64,000 nucleotides of DNA, from NCBI GenBank assembly GCA_902470815.1, contig CABRHS010000006.1, positions 57,240-121,239 on the forward strand, in the 5' to 3' direction. The notes beneath the pieces are model-generated. The model was not told the origin of the DNA. It saw only the letters and a list, made by a program, of their open reading frames with translations, and searched no databases. The translations under genes and the position numbers were made by a program. The stretch's first letter is position 1, and each line of letters begins with the position of its first letter. This DNA is from an uncultured Collinsella sp. Lineage in GTDB: Bacteria > Actinomycetota > Coriobacteriia > Coriobacteriales > Coriobacteriaceae. Shown here piece by piece: positions 24,872 through 32,969 of the stretch.

Positions 24872-26122
24872 CTACTTGATCGCCCTCACAACGGTGCCGC
24901 CGCCGAGCACGATGCCGCCGGCGTAGACCACGACGGCCTGCCCCGGCGCGATGCCGCGCTCGGGCTCGTCGAAGGCGAGCTCCAGGGTCCCCGCTGCGCC
25001 AGCCGCCCTCCTCAGTCGCGCGGGCCGCGCGGGATGGCGGTAGCGGATCTTGGCGCTTACGGGCAGACCCGCTTTACCGGCTTCGTCCAGCAGTCCCTCC
25101 ATGATGTCCGCCGGCGCGCTCCAGATCCAATCGTCCGCGACGAGGCCGTGTGCCATGAGGTCCTCGACCTCGCCCAGGATGACGGTGTTTTTCGCGGCGT
25201 CGACGCCCGTCACGTAGACGGGATGCGCGCATGCCACGCCAAGGCCCTTGCGCTGACCGATCGTGTACCGGATGGCCCCGTGGTGGCGACCCAGCACCTT
25301 GCCGGTCGTGTCCACGATGTCGCCCTCCGGCAGCGGCGCGCCGTTGCGTCGCTCTATGTAGCTGGCGAAGTCGTTGCCCGGCACGAAGCAGATTCCCTGG
25401 CTGTCGCGTTTGCCCGCGTTCTCAAAGCCCTGCTCGCGGGCGATGCGGCGCACGTCGAGCTCCTTGAACAGACCGCCGAGCGGCAGCAGGGTATGCGCCA
25501 GGCGCTCTTGTGTGAGCGAGTACAGCACGTAGCTCTGGTCCTTCGAGGGGTCGATCGCGTACCCGAGGGTGCGGACCTCACCCGCCCGCCCGGCTATCAG
25601 CGCGAGCAGTTCTGTTTGGTCGTTTATCGTGCTGGAGGCAGTCATATCGATATTCATCAATTCTTCTGCCGACTCAGCGACGCGTGCGCGTCCGTCCGGT
25701 GCGGGCCCCTTGCGCCCGAGTGCACGGTCGAGTGTGCCGACCCGCGCGTAGTGTCCCGTGGCGATGAACTCGCACCCGCGTTCGCGGGCATGGGCGAGCA
25801 GCGCGTCGAACTTGAGATATCGATTGCAATCGATACACGGGTTGGGCGTCCGGCCCTCCTCGTAGGTGCGCACGAACTTGTCCACCACGTGCTGCTCGAA
25901 GGTCGAGCGCATGTCGATGACCTCGTGCGCAAAGCCCAGGCGCGCGGCGACCGCCGCCGCGTCGTCGGCATCGGACCCGCCGCCGCACGCGCCCGGGGCG
26001 GCGTCGCCGTGCAGCAGCATGGTGGCGCCCAGGCAGTCATAGCCCTGCTGCTGGAGCAGGAAGGCGGTGACGCTGGAATCGACGCCGCCGCTCATGGCGA
26101 CGAGCACGCGCTTTCGGGTCAT
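24872..26122 (-). CDS. mnmA: tRNA-specific 2-thiouridylase MnmA
   Basis: Adds sulfur to C2 of U34 in tRNA(Lys/Glu/Gln). The 416-aa protein has the PP-loop AMSGGVDSSV (residues 9-18) and the catalytic cysteines in NPCIDCN and GICFVPG. It ends in the beta-barrel domain YAGGIVLGGGTVVRAIK. An insertion of about 30 residues after GHYARVG (near 140-175) is not typical of the family. ATG 26122 has AAGGAGA 5 nt upstream. It follows cysK by 16 nt on the same strand, so sulfur supply and use are co-expressed. Its last 20 codons contain the right copy of the 39-bp repeat that borders the PTS island. Confidence 0.95.
   Translation of the reverse strand: MTRKRVLVAMSGGVDSSVTAFLLQQQGYDCLGATMLLHGDAAPGACGGGSDADDAAAVAARLGFAHEVIDMRSTFEQHVVDKFVRTYEEGRTPNPCIDCNRYLKFDALLAHARERGCEFIATGHYARVGTLDRALGRKGPAPDGRARVAESAEELMNIDMTASSTINDQTELLALIAGRAGEVRTLGYAIDPSKDQSYVLYSLTQERLAHTLLPLGGLFKELDVRRIAREQGFENAGKRDSQGICFVPGNDFASYIERRNGAPLPEGDIVDTTGKVLGRHHGAIRYTIGQRKGLGVACAHPVYVTGVDAAKNTVILGEVEDLMAHGLVADDWIWSAPADIMEGLLDEAGKAGLPVSAKIRYRHPARPARLRRAAGAAGTLELAFDEPERGIAPGQAVVVYAGGIVLGGGTVVRAIK
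24891..24929 (-). repeat. Right copy of 39-bp direct repeat (within mnmA 3' end)
   Basis: Matches 16204-16242 at 38 of 39 positions in the same orientation. It lies within codons for the MnmA C-terminus. As the repeat restores an intact reading frame here, this side looks like the junction that rebuilt the gene on integration. Confidence 0.8.
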
Positions 26123-26138
26123 GGGTCTCCTTGATGGC

Positions 26139-27074
26139 TCAGGCGAACAGGGCGGTGGAGAGGTAGCGCTCGCCGGTGTCGGGGAGCAGGGCGACGATGG
26201 TCTTGCCTGCGTGCTCGGGGCGCTTGGCGAGTTCGAGTGCGGCCCATGCCGCCGCGCCCGAGGAGATGCCGGCGAGCACACCGGCCTTGCGCGCGAGCAT
26301 CCGCCCGCAGGCGAGGGCGTCGTCGTCCTCCACGCGCACGACCTCGTCATACACATCGGTGTCGAGCACCTCCGGCACAAAGCCGGCGCCGATGCCTTGG
26401 ATGGCGTGGGGAGCGGGGGTGCCTCCGGAGAGCACGGGGGAGCTCGCCGGCTCGACCGCGACTACGCGCACCGCGGCGTTTCGGCCCTTGAGGTAGCGCC
26501 CGACACCGGTGATGGTCCCCCCGGTGCCCACGCCCGCCACGAAGACGTCGACCTGGCCGTCGGTATCCTCCCAGATCTCCGGCCCGGTCGTGGCCTCGTG
26601 GGCCGCAGGGTTCGACGGGTTGGTGAATTGCCCGGCTATCCAGCTCTTGGGCGTGGCTGCTGCGATCTCCTCCGCTCGGGCGATGGCGCCCTTCATCCCC
26701 TCGCCGCCCGGGGTGAGGACGAGCTCCGCCCCGTAGGCCGCGAGCAGCGCCCGGCGTTCGGCGCTCATGGTCTCGGGCATGGCGATCACGAGCCGGTACC
26801 CGCGCGCGGCGGCGAGCGCGGCGAGCCCCACGCCCGTATTGCCGCTTGTGGGCTCGACGATGGTGTAACCCGAATGCGGTTTGATGACGCCGGCGGCCTC
26901 CGCCTCGTCGAGCATGCCGAGGGCGACTCGGTCCTTGACGGACCCGGCCGGGTTTTGGCGCTCGAGTTTGACGAGCACGCGCGCGCCCAGGCCGAGCTCG
27001 CGCTCGATGGATGAGAGCTCGAGCAGGGGCGTCGCGCCCACGAGTTGATCGATCGATGTGTAGATGGAGCCCAT
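26139..27074 (-). CDS. cysK: Cysteine synthase (O-acetylserine sulfhydrylase)
   Basis: Makes cysteine from O-acetylserine and sulfide. The 311-aa fold-type II PLP enzyme shows the PLP lysine K47 in NPAGSVKDR, the substrate loop PTSGNTGVG, the phosphate-cup GVGTGGTITG, and the late GISSGAA motif. Length is standard. It is divergent from an Rrf2 regulator (27330) and precedes mnmA. This resembles cymR-iscS-mnmA clusters of Firmicutes, except that cysK stands in place of a cysteine desulfurase. Repression by the Rrf2 protein when cysteine is plentiful is likely but inferred. Confidence 0.95.
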   Translation of the reverse strand: MGSIYTSIDQLVGATPLLELSSIERELGLGARVLVKLERQNPAGSVKDRVALGMLDEAEAAGVIKPHSGYTIVEPTSGNTGVGLAALAAARGYRLVIAMPETMSAERRALLAAYGAELVLTPGGEGMKGAIARAEEIAAATPKSWIAGQFTNPSNPAAHEATTGPEIWEDTDGQVDVFVAGVGTGGTITGVGRYLKGRNAAVRVVAVEPASSPVLSGGTPAPHAIQGIGAGFVPEVLDTDVYDEVVRVEDDDALACGRMLARKAGVLAGISSGAAAWAALELAKRPEHAGKTIVALLPDTGERYLSTALFA

Positions 27075-27147
27075 GGTGCCTTCCTTGTGTGGATGGGTTG
27101 GGATGGTCGTTCAGTCCATGATACCCGCACTGTCCATTCGAGTGCCG

Positions 27148-27162
27148 CGGTAATACATACCG
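27148..27162. promoter_or_regulatory. Candidate operator between cysK and rrf2
   Basis: Inverted repeat CGGTA-ATACA-TACCG in the 255-nt divergent region between cysK and the Rrf2 gene, about 75 nt from the cysK start. An AT-rich tract (27163-27180) follows. Size and location fit an Rrf2/CymR-type site controlling cysK-mnmA and possibly the regulator itself; there is no direct evidence. Confidence 0.4.
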
Positions 27163-27329
27163 GACATATAGGAATAATTCTCATGCCGTGCGCCGCTCGA
27201 GCGGATACACGACCAGGCGCGGATGCGCTCGCGCCGGCTTAACGTTAAAAGACCGACCTGCCTACTGGAAACAGGGGGTTGTCTGCTATGCTTCGGGGTA
27301 TCGAACCAATATGAAAGGAGCACGGCATC

Positions 27330-27779
27330 ATGTTGGTCTCAACGAAGGGAAGGTACGCCCTGCGCGTCATGGTCGATCTTGCGGAGCATTCCCAGGAGGG
27401 GAGGACCCCGCTCAGGCAGATCGCGCGCCGTCAGGGAATCTCTGAGAAGTACCTCGAGAACATCCTCTCGACGCTCGTGCGCCATGGGCTGCTCTCCGGC
27501 CTGCGCGGAAAGGGAGGGGGCTATTGCCTCACCCGCGAACCCGATCAATTCAGCGTCGGCGAGGTCCTGCGCCTCACGGAGGGCTCCCTGTCTCCGGTCT
27601 CCTGCCTCAACGGCGCGCACAATGTCTGCGAGCGCGCGGAGACGTGCCGGACGATCAGGTTGTGGACGGAGCTCGACAAGATGATCGAGGATTATCTCGA
27701 CGGCATCACGATCGCCGACCTGATGTGCTCCGCCGCCGAGGAGGGATGCGGCCTTTGCGAGGGGACCGACCGGGCTTAG
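27330..27779 (+). CDS. Rrf2-family transcriptional regulator (IscR/CymR-like)
   Basis: A 149-aa winged-helix regulator. The N-terminal MLVSTKGRYALRVMVDLAEH and the recognition segment ISEKYLENILSTLVRHGLL match the Rrf2 family. The loop region has three cysteines, SCLNGAHNVCERAETC, with IscR-like spacing for an Fe-S cluster. Two more cysteines are near the C-terminus. CymR-type members lack such cysteines, so this one may sense iron-sulfur status rather than bind CysK. AAAGGAG lies 10 nt before the ATG. It is divergent from cysK-mnmA, its likely targets. Its last 4 nt overlap the convergent gene. Confidence 0.9.
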   Translation: MLVSTKGRYALRVMVDLAEHSQEGRTPLRQIARRQGISEKYLENILSTLVRHGLLSGLRGKGGGYCLTREPDQFSVGEVLRLTEGSLSPVSCLNGAHNVCERAETCRTIRLWTELDKMIEDYLDGITIADLMCSAAEEGCGLCEGTDRA

Positions 27780-28141
27780 TCGTTGGTGGCGACCCCCAAG
27801 ATCGTGCACACGATGCTCACGATGACGCTGCCAAGCAGGGCGGCGCCGAAGCCGCTGATGGAGATGCCCGAGCCGAGCAGGTTGACGGAGAGCCAGCTGG
27901 CCAGCTCGAGCATGAAGCTGTTCACCACGAGCTGGAAGAGTCCCACGGTGAGACAGGTGAGCGGCAGCGAGATGACGGTGATGAGGGGTTTGACCAGAGA
28001 GTTGACAAAGCCCAGGAACAGGCCGACGAAGGCGAAGCTGAGCCAGGGGTCCGCCATCCCGAACGGCTGGATCCCGGGGACGATGAACGTGGCGACGGCG
28101 ATGGCGATGGATGTCAGGAGCCAGTTGAGGAAAAAGCGCAT
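27776..28141 (-). CDS. Small four-helix membrane protein (Phage_holin_4_2 / YvlD-like)
   Basis: A 121-aa protein with four hydrophobic helices, beginning MRFFLNWLLTSIAIAVATF, with the conserved FVNSLVKPLI segment after helix 2. It belongs to the widespread 'phage holin family' of bacterial proteins (YvlD type), which are chromosomal membrane proteins of unknown role and not evidence of a prophage. It is convergent with, and overlaps by 4 nt, the Rrf2 regulator gene. Confidence 0.82.
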   Translation of the reverse strand: MRFFLNWLLTSIAIAVATFIVPGIQPFGMADPWLSFAFVGLFLGFVNSLVKPLITVISLPLTCLTVGLFQLVVNSFMLELASWLSVNLLGSGISISGFGAALLGSVIVSIVCTILGVATND

Positions 28142-28297
28142 GGCGTGCCTTTCGGGTCGCGGGTCCCGCCGCGCGGCCGGGGGCGGCCGGGATGCGGTCT
28201 TCCCGTTAAGATGATGTGACGCGGCCGCGGCGGTGCCCGGCCGTCTTGGTCATTCTACCCAAAGGCCGGCCATCCCGGCGGCAGTGCGAGGAGCGGT

Positions 28298-29347
28298 ATG
28301 CAGCGGTACACATACGGGCGCATAGAGGATGCGGAGCCGTACTCCGCCGAAGACGGGTCGCGCGTCATCTCGTTCTTCGTCTTCAACACCGACGTGCACT
28401 TCCACGTGTATCCCGCGGGGGGAGGGGGCATGCCGGTCCGAGAGCTCGACGATGCCCTGCTCGCCTGCCGCGACAGGTGCCTCCATTTCGAGGGCCGCCT
28501 GTCGCGCACGCGGGCCGATTCGGACCTCGCGCGCGCACACGCCGCCTCGCCCCGCCCGGTCGACGTTGCCCCCGAGACCGCAGAGCTGGTGGCCCTGGCC
28601 CGCTCCTACTGCGACCGGAGCCGCGGCTGCTTCGACATCACGATGGGCACGGTGACGCGCCTTTGGGATTTCCACGAGGGCGTGGTGCCGAGCTCGCTCG
28701 AGCTGGCGCGCGTCCTGCCCCATGTGGGCGTGGACAAGGTGCGCGTCGACCTTTCGGGTCCGGTGCCCCGCCTCTCCATCGAGGACCGGGACTGCGTCTT
28801 GGACCTGGGCGGCGTCGCGAAGGGCTACATCGCGGATGACCTGGCGGGGCTGCTCGAGCGCCGGGGCGTGGGGCGGTTCGTCATCAACCTGGGCGGCAAC
28901 GTGGTGGTGCGCGGCGGACGGCCCGGCGACGAGGGGTCGCGCCCGCCCGTGCATGCGGGTGACCCCTGGAAGATCGGAGTGGTGAACCCGCGAGACCCTG
29001 GGCATTACCGGGCGATCGTGGACTTGGCCGACGGGTCGGTCGTCACGAGCGGCCTGCATGAGCGCAGATTCACCAAGGGCGGTCGGACCTACCACCATAT
29101 ATTGAGTCCCATCGACGGGATGCCGGCGCGCACCGACGTGGCGAGCGCGACCATCGTCGCCGGCCGCTCCCTCGATTGCGACGGCTACTCCACCACGGTC
29201 CTCATGCTCGGCATGGATGAGGGGCTGGCGTTCGCCGAGGGCCTGGAAGGCGTCGAGGCGGTGCTCATAGGCGAGTCCGACGAGGTGCGCTGGACGTCCG
29301 GGATCGCCGACAGGCTCTCGTTGGTGCCCACGCTGCCCCGATGGTGA
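28298..29347 (+). CDS. apbE: FAD:protein FMN transferase (ApbE family)
   Basis: Attaches FMN to a threonine or serine of flavoproteins such as Rnf/Nqr subunits and flavin-based reductases. The 349-aa protein has the ApbE signatures: ETAELVALARSYCDRSRGCFD, the central LDLGGVAKGYIADDLAG, and HHILSPIDGMPA with the metal-binding region DVASATIVA. No lipoprotein signal peptide is visible at the N-terminus, so this copy probably acts in the cytoplasm. It stands alone. GAGG lies upstream of ATG 28298. The target flavoprotein is not in the window. Confidence 0.9.
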   Translation: MQRYTYGRIEDAEPYSAEDGSRVISFFVFNTDVHFHVYPAGGGGMPVRELDDALLACRDRCLHFEGRLSRTRADSDLARAHAASPRPVDVAPETAELVALARSYCDRSRGCFDITMGTVTRLWDFHEGVVPSSLELARVLPHVGVDKVRVDLSGPVPRLSIEDRDCVLDLGGVAKGYIADDLAGLLERRGVGRFVINLGGNVVVRGGRPGDEGSRPPVHAGDPWKIGVVNPRDPGHYRAIVDLADGSVVTSGLHERRFTKGGRTYHHILSPIDGMPARTDVASATIVAGRSLDCDGYSTTVLMLGMDEGLAFAEGLEGVEAVLIGESDEVRWTSGIADRLSLVPTLPRW

Positions 29348-29386
29348 CCGCCGCCGCGGGCGGGTGCTGGGCTCAGATTCAGATGC

Positions 29387-29410
29387 TTTAGCGCGCTAGT
29401 GTGCTAAACT
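29387..29410 (+). promoter_or_regulatory. Promoter with palindromic operator upstream of the TrpR-like gene
   Basis: A 22-bp imperfect palindrome, 29387-29408, reads TTTAGC at one end and GCTAAA at the other, with CTAG at its centre (18 of 22 positions symmetrical). It overlaps an extended -10 element TGCTAAACT (-10 hexamer 29405-29410). CTAG-containing palindromes are the operator type of TrpR-family repressors, and the next gene encodes one, so autoregulation is likely. Confidence 0.6.
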
Positions 29411-29456
29411 GTGGCATGGCGGCGCACCTGCCGCCCATCGAAACGACGATGCTCGC

Positions 29457-29481
29457 GAGACCACGCCGGTCTCTTTCTTTT
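29457..29481 (+). terminator. Attenuator-like terminator in the leader of the TrpR-like gene
   Basis: A 6-bp stem GAGACC-ACGCC-GGTCTC (29457-29473) is followed directly by TTTCTTTT (29474-29481). It lies between the promoter at 29405 and the coding start at 29509. An overlapping pair, CTCGC (29452-29456) with GCGAG (29482-29486), extends the stem across the T tract. This looks like a transcription attenuator or an upstream termination point. Confidence 0.6.
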
Positions 29482-29508
29482 GCGAGTCTAGGATGTCTGG
29501 TGATCACC

Positions 29509-29805
29509 ATGAATATTGAGAAGATGTTCGAGCGGCCCGATGTCGAGCAGCTCGTCGAGGCGTTCCAGCTCGTGGATGGAGCGGATGAGATCCGCGCGTT
29601 CCTCACCGACCTGTGCACCCCGCGCGAGATATGCGATTTCGCCCAACGCCTGCAGGTGGCGCGCTATCTGGATGAGGGCGAGCCGTACGTGGAGGTCCAG
29701 GCTCGCACCGGCGCCTCGTCCACCACGGTGAGCCGCGTGTCAAAGGCCCTCAACGGCGAGTACGGCGGGTATCGCAGCATCCTCGTCAAGCTGGGCGACC
29801 AATAA
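29509..29805 (+). CDS. YerC/YecD-family TrpR-like repressor
   Basis: A 98-aa all-helical DNA-binding protein of the TrpR superfamily. The helix-turn-helix is visible in CTPREICDFAQRLQVARYL..TGASSTTVSRVSKAL, and family length is about 100 aa. YerC/YecD proteins lack an assigned ligand. The ATG at 29509 has only a weak ribosome site. An in-frame ATG at 29416 would add 31 residues, but those codons run through the attenuator hairpin, so the shorter start is preferred. A strong terminator follows at 29831. Confidence 0.85.
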   Translation: MNIEKMFERPDVEQLVEAFQLVDGADEIRAFLTDLCTPREICDFAQRLQVARYLDEGEPYVEVQARTGASSTTVSRVSKALNGEYGGYRSILVKLGDQ

Positions 29806-29830
29806 CGCGTAACGGGGCTGCCGATTGGCT

Positions 29831-29872
29831 CCGCCCCCCGCGGTCACAAGGCCGCGGGGGGCGGTTTCTTTT
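29831..29872 (+). terminator. Intrinsic terminator after the TrpR-like gene
   Basis: A perfect 13-bp GC stem (29831-29843 with 29852-29864), an 8-nt loop, and the tract TTTCTTTT (29865-29872). It lies 26 nt after the stop codon and is a textbook rho-independent terminator. Confidence 0.92.
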
Positions 29873-29969
29873 GCGCGCCGTGAGGGCTCCCTCCGCGCAT
29901 CGTCGCGAATGTGTCCGCATGGGCGTGTAGGATGGAATCACGCAACTTCTACCACTGAGGATGGGGAGC

Positions 29970-32966
29970 ATGGGACTGAAGGTCTACACGACGCGATCCG
30001 CATCGGAGCTCACGGGCGCCGAGGTGTCGCTGCTCGCGGGGGCGGTGCGCGAGCACGGCAGGGCCACGCTGCTGGTGCCGACGCTCTCCGAGCGCGACCT
30101 GTGCCGCCGCGCGCTGGCGGACGCGGGCGCCGGAACGGGCATCGATGTGGCGACGCCCTCATCGTGGATCGCGGGGATGTGGGAGCTGCTCGGCGATGGG
30201 CGGCGCATCGCGACGTCCATCGAGCGCCGCATGCTGGTGGCGGATCTCATGGCGGGGCGCGACGCGGACTCGATCGCCCCGTTGCGCGCCAATCCGGGCA
30301 CGGCGGCCCTCATCGCGCAGGCCGCCGAGGCCCTGCTGCCCGAGATCGCGGCGCCTGCGGCGCTGGGAGGGGAGCTCTCGGAGCTCGACGGCGCTTCCGA
30401 GCGGTCCGTCTTCTCCTTGGTGCGCGCCTATGCGGACATGCTCTCGGCGCGCGGGCTCGTCGAGGCATCGGAGGCCGCATCCCTCCTGGCGCGGCTCGTC
30501 AGCGAGTGCGCGCCCGCCTGCGCGCGCTTCGTCGCCGTGCGCGACGCCTTCCATCTACCCGCCCACATGATGCGCCTTTTGGAATCGGTGGCCGGGGTCG
30601 GCGAGGCGGTCGTGCTGCTCAACCCCGACCAGCGCCCGCTCGCCCTCGGTCTGCCCTCGGCCGCCGAGGCGCCCTTGCCGGGCGACGTCGCCGCGCCGCG
30701 CTTCTCCCGAGATCCGGAGTTTCTCGAGGTCGCGGGTCCGCATGCGCGAGGCGCCGCCTACGCTCGCGCCATCGAGGAGCTCGTGGGGGAGGGCCGTGAG
30801 GTGGTGGTCGCCTGCGCTCGGCCCTCGGAGGTGTTCGATGAAGTCTCGCCTCGTCTGGCCGCCCGCGGGGTCTCGTCTGAGTGCTCGTTCGTGGCCCGGT
30901 TCGGCCAGACCGCGGTCGGGCGCCAGTTCGGCTCGCTGTCCGATGTGGTGGCCCGCATGAAGGAGGCGGGCGAGGACCTGGAGCGCGCCGCGGCATGGTG
31001 GCCCGCGCCGGAGCTCACCGACTGGATGTACTCGCCGCTTTCCGGCATGGATTCCAACTCCGCCCGGAAGTTCGACAAGAAGATGCGGTCCAACCGGTCG
31101 CTGACGCCCGAGGCGGTCCTGCGCACCCTGCAGAGCTATCAGAGCCAGACGGCGACCATGCGCAAGCGGGCCGACCAATCCAAGCCCTATGCCCGGGTTC
31201 CCGCCGTATGCGCGAGCGTCGTCTCCTATCTATGGCAGGGCCGCCCGGTCTCGGCCCTCAAGGCCATGTGCACCGTCGCCGCGGCCCTGCCCTCAAGCGC
31301 CCTCGGTTGGAGGGACGGTTCGGTCCGCTCCCGCACCGAGTCGGCCATGGCCGCCAAGGCCGTCGAGTTGCTGGCCGAGACTGCCCGCGAGCTCGATGTC
31401 CCGCAGTCGGCGGCCGTCGCGGTGCTGGATTCCCTGACCGTCTCCGACATCCGCCGGGCCGAATCCACCGATTTCGCCCACGCGGGCGACGACGACTCGA
31501 AGGCGCCCTGCGTGCGGTTCATGACGCTCGCCGATGCCGCGCTGCTGCCCGCGGGATCCGTCGACGCGCTCTTCATCGCCGACGTCGATGCCGACAGCTT
31601 CCCGCTCTCCCGCGAGGAGGGTGCGCTCGCGACCCTCTCCGCCGAGCTCGGCGCCGTCCCCGTCGAACTGGAGCCCGCCGCGCGCCTGCGGGACCTGTTC
31701 CACCGCGCGATGGCCGCCGCCCGCACGCATGTCGTCCTGGCTCGCGTGACGCACGACCGCCAGGCTAAGAACCGCTATCCCGCCGCGATGTGGACGGAGC
31801 TCATGGCGCTCATCCGCGCCGAAGGTCGAGATGCGCGCGTCGCCTCCGCGGGCGAGGGCGATATCGTGGGCGATCTGGACACCGCGGCCGGTGCTGGCCT
31901 CGCCCGGCGCCGGGTCGCATGCCTGCCTCCGCAGGAGCTGGGGGAGGGCGATATCCGTCACCTGGTGCTCTACCAGCGCGACCCGGACGACCCGTCTCGT
32001 CTCGTGCCGCGGCAGCTGTCCGCCTCCCAGATCGAGGGGTACGCGACCTGTCCGCTGTGCTGGTTCATGTCGTCGCGCATCCGCCCGCAGTCGCTCGATG
32101 CGGGGTTCGGCAACATGGAGAAGGGCAATTTCGTCCACGACGTCATGTACCGCCTGCACGCCGAGCTGATTGAGGCGGGCGTCCCCCGCGTCACGTCCTC
32201 GAATCTCGACTTCTGCCTGGGCAGGCTCCGCGACGTGTTCGACCGCGTGCGCGCGGAGCACGCGCGCAACAAGACCTCGAGCTCCGGCGCGCTCGTGGCG
32301 CATTCGGCGCTCGAGCGCGTGCAGGTGGATGAGATCTTGCCGCAGCTCGAGGCCGTGGTCAGGTACGAGGCCGGCGCGCTCGCGCCCTTTGCCCCCGCGT
32401 ATCTCGAGTACTCCTTCAACGGGCTTGGGGTCGAGTACGCCGGTCGCCCGCTCGGCGGGCGAATCGACCGCGTGGACGTCGACGCCGAGGGTCGTGCGAT
32501 GGTCATCGACTACAAGCACCGCATGGACGTCAACGCTTTCAAGCTGGCCGACCCAACCGTCGCCAAGCGCGACGGCACCGTTCCCGCAGACGACCCCGAT
32601 TGGCTGCCCGAGCACACGCAATCGCTCATCTACGCCCAGGCGCTGCGCCACTCCGAGCTCGCGCTCGATACCCGGGGCGCCCTCTACTTTTCCACCAAGG
32701 GCGGCGCCCCCGCCATGCGCGGGGCGGTTGCCGAGGAATTCGCGGAGGTCGAGCCCGGCGACGGCCGCGTGCCGGGCCTGCGGTCGGGGTTCCCGGATGC
32801 CGGCCACGGCGGCGGCATGGGGTTTGACGAGTTGCTCGATCGCGTCGAAGAGACCATCGCGCGCAAGCTCGACGCCCTCGAGGCGGGTGACATCGCGGCG
32901 GCGGAAAAGCCAGGCGCCCGGTGCGCCTTCAGCCATGACCTTGGATTTGAGCGGAGGGACGCGTAA
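29970..32966 (+). CDS. addB: AddB/RexB-like exonuclease-helicase subunit
   Basis: Partner of AddA in double-strand break resection. The 998-aa protein has a degenerate helicase-like body without a Walker A motif. Its C-terminal RecB-type nuclease has GGRIDRVDVD and VIDYKHR, followed by the QSLIYAQAL helix (about 830-890). Classical AddB has four Fe-S cysteines around the nuclease. Here the first is kept (IEGYATCPLCW) but the final group is reduced to one (GARCAFSHDLGFE), so the cluster is probably absent. ATG 29970 has GAGG 9 nt upstream; ATG 29961 is the alternative. addA begins 3 nt after the stop. The body is divergent, so the assignment depends partly on this pairing. Confidence 0.85.
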   Translation: MGLKVYTTRSASELTGAEVSLLAGAVREHGRATLLVPTLSERDLCRRALADAGAGTGIDVATPSSWIAGMWELLGDGRRIATSIERRMLVADLMAGRDADSIAPLRANPGTAALIAQAAEALLPEIAAPAALGGELSELDGASERSVFSLVRAYADMLSARGLVEASEAASLLARLVSECAPACARFVAVRDAFHLPAHMMRLLESVAGVGEAVVLLNPDQRPLALGLPSAAEAPLPGDVAAPRFSRDPEFLEVAGPHARGAAYARAIEELVGEGREVVVACARPSEVFDEVSPRLAARGVSSECSFVARFGQTAVGRQFGSLSDVVARMKEAGEDLERAAAWWPAPELTDWMYSPLSGMDSNSARKFDKKMRSNRSLTPEAVLRTLQSYQSQTATMRKRADQSKPYARVPAVCASVVSYLWQGRPVSALKAMCTVAAALPSSALGWRDGSVRSRTESAMAAKAVELLAETARELDVPQSAAVAVLDSLTVSDIRRAESTDFAHAGDDDSKAPCVRFMTLADAALLPAGSVDALFIADVDADSFPLSREEGALATLSAELGAVPVELEPAARLRDLFHRAMAAARTHVVLARVTHDRQAKNRYPAAMWTELMALIRAEGRDARVASAGEGDIVGDLDTAAGAGLARRRVACLPPQELGEGDIRHLVLYQRDPDDPSRLVPRQLSASQIEGYATCPLCWFMSSRIRPQSLDAGFGNMEKGNFVHDVMYRLHAELIEAGVPRVTSSNLDFCLGRLRDVFDRVRAEHARNKTSSSGALVAHSALERVQVDEILPQLEAVVRYEAGALAPFAPAYLEYSFNGLGVEYAGRPLGGRIDRVDVDAEGRAMVIDYKHRMDVNAFKLADPTVAKRDGTVPADDPDWLPEHTQSLIYAQALRHSELALDTRGALYFSTKGGAPAMRGAVAEEFAEVEPGDGRVPGLRSGFPDAGHGGGMGFDELLDRVEETIARKLDALEAGDIAAAEKPGARCAFSHDLGFERRDA

Positions 32967-32969
32967 CCC

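Noticed and set aside
27776..28141. Prophage, because of a 'phage holin family' protein
   Set aside because: The family is chromosomal in most bacteria; no other phage genes are near.
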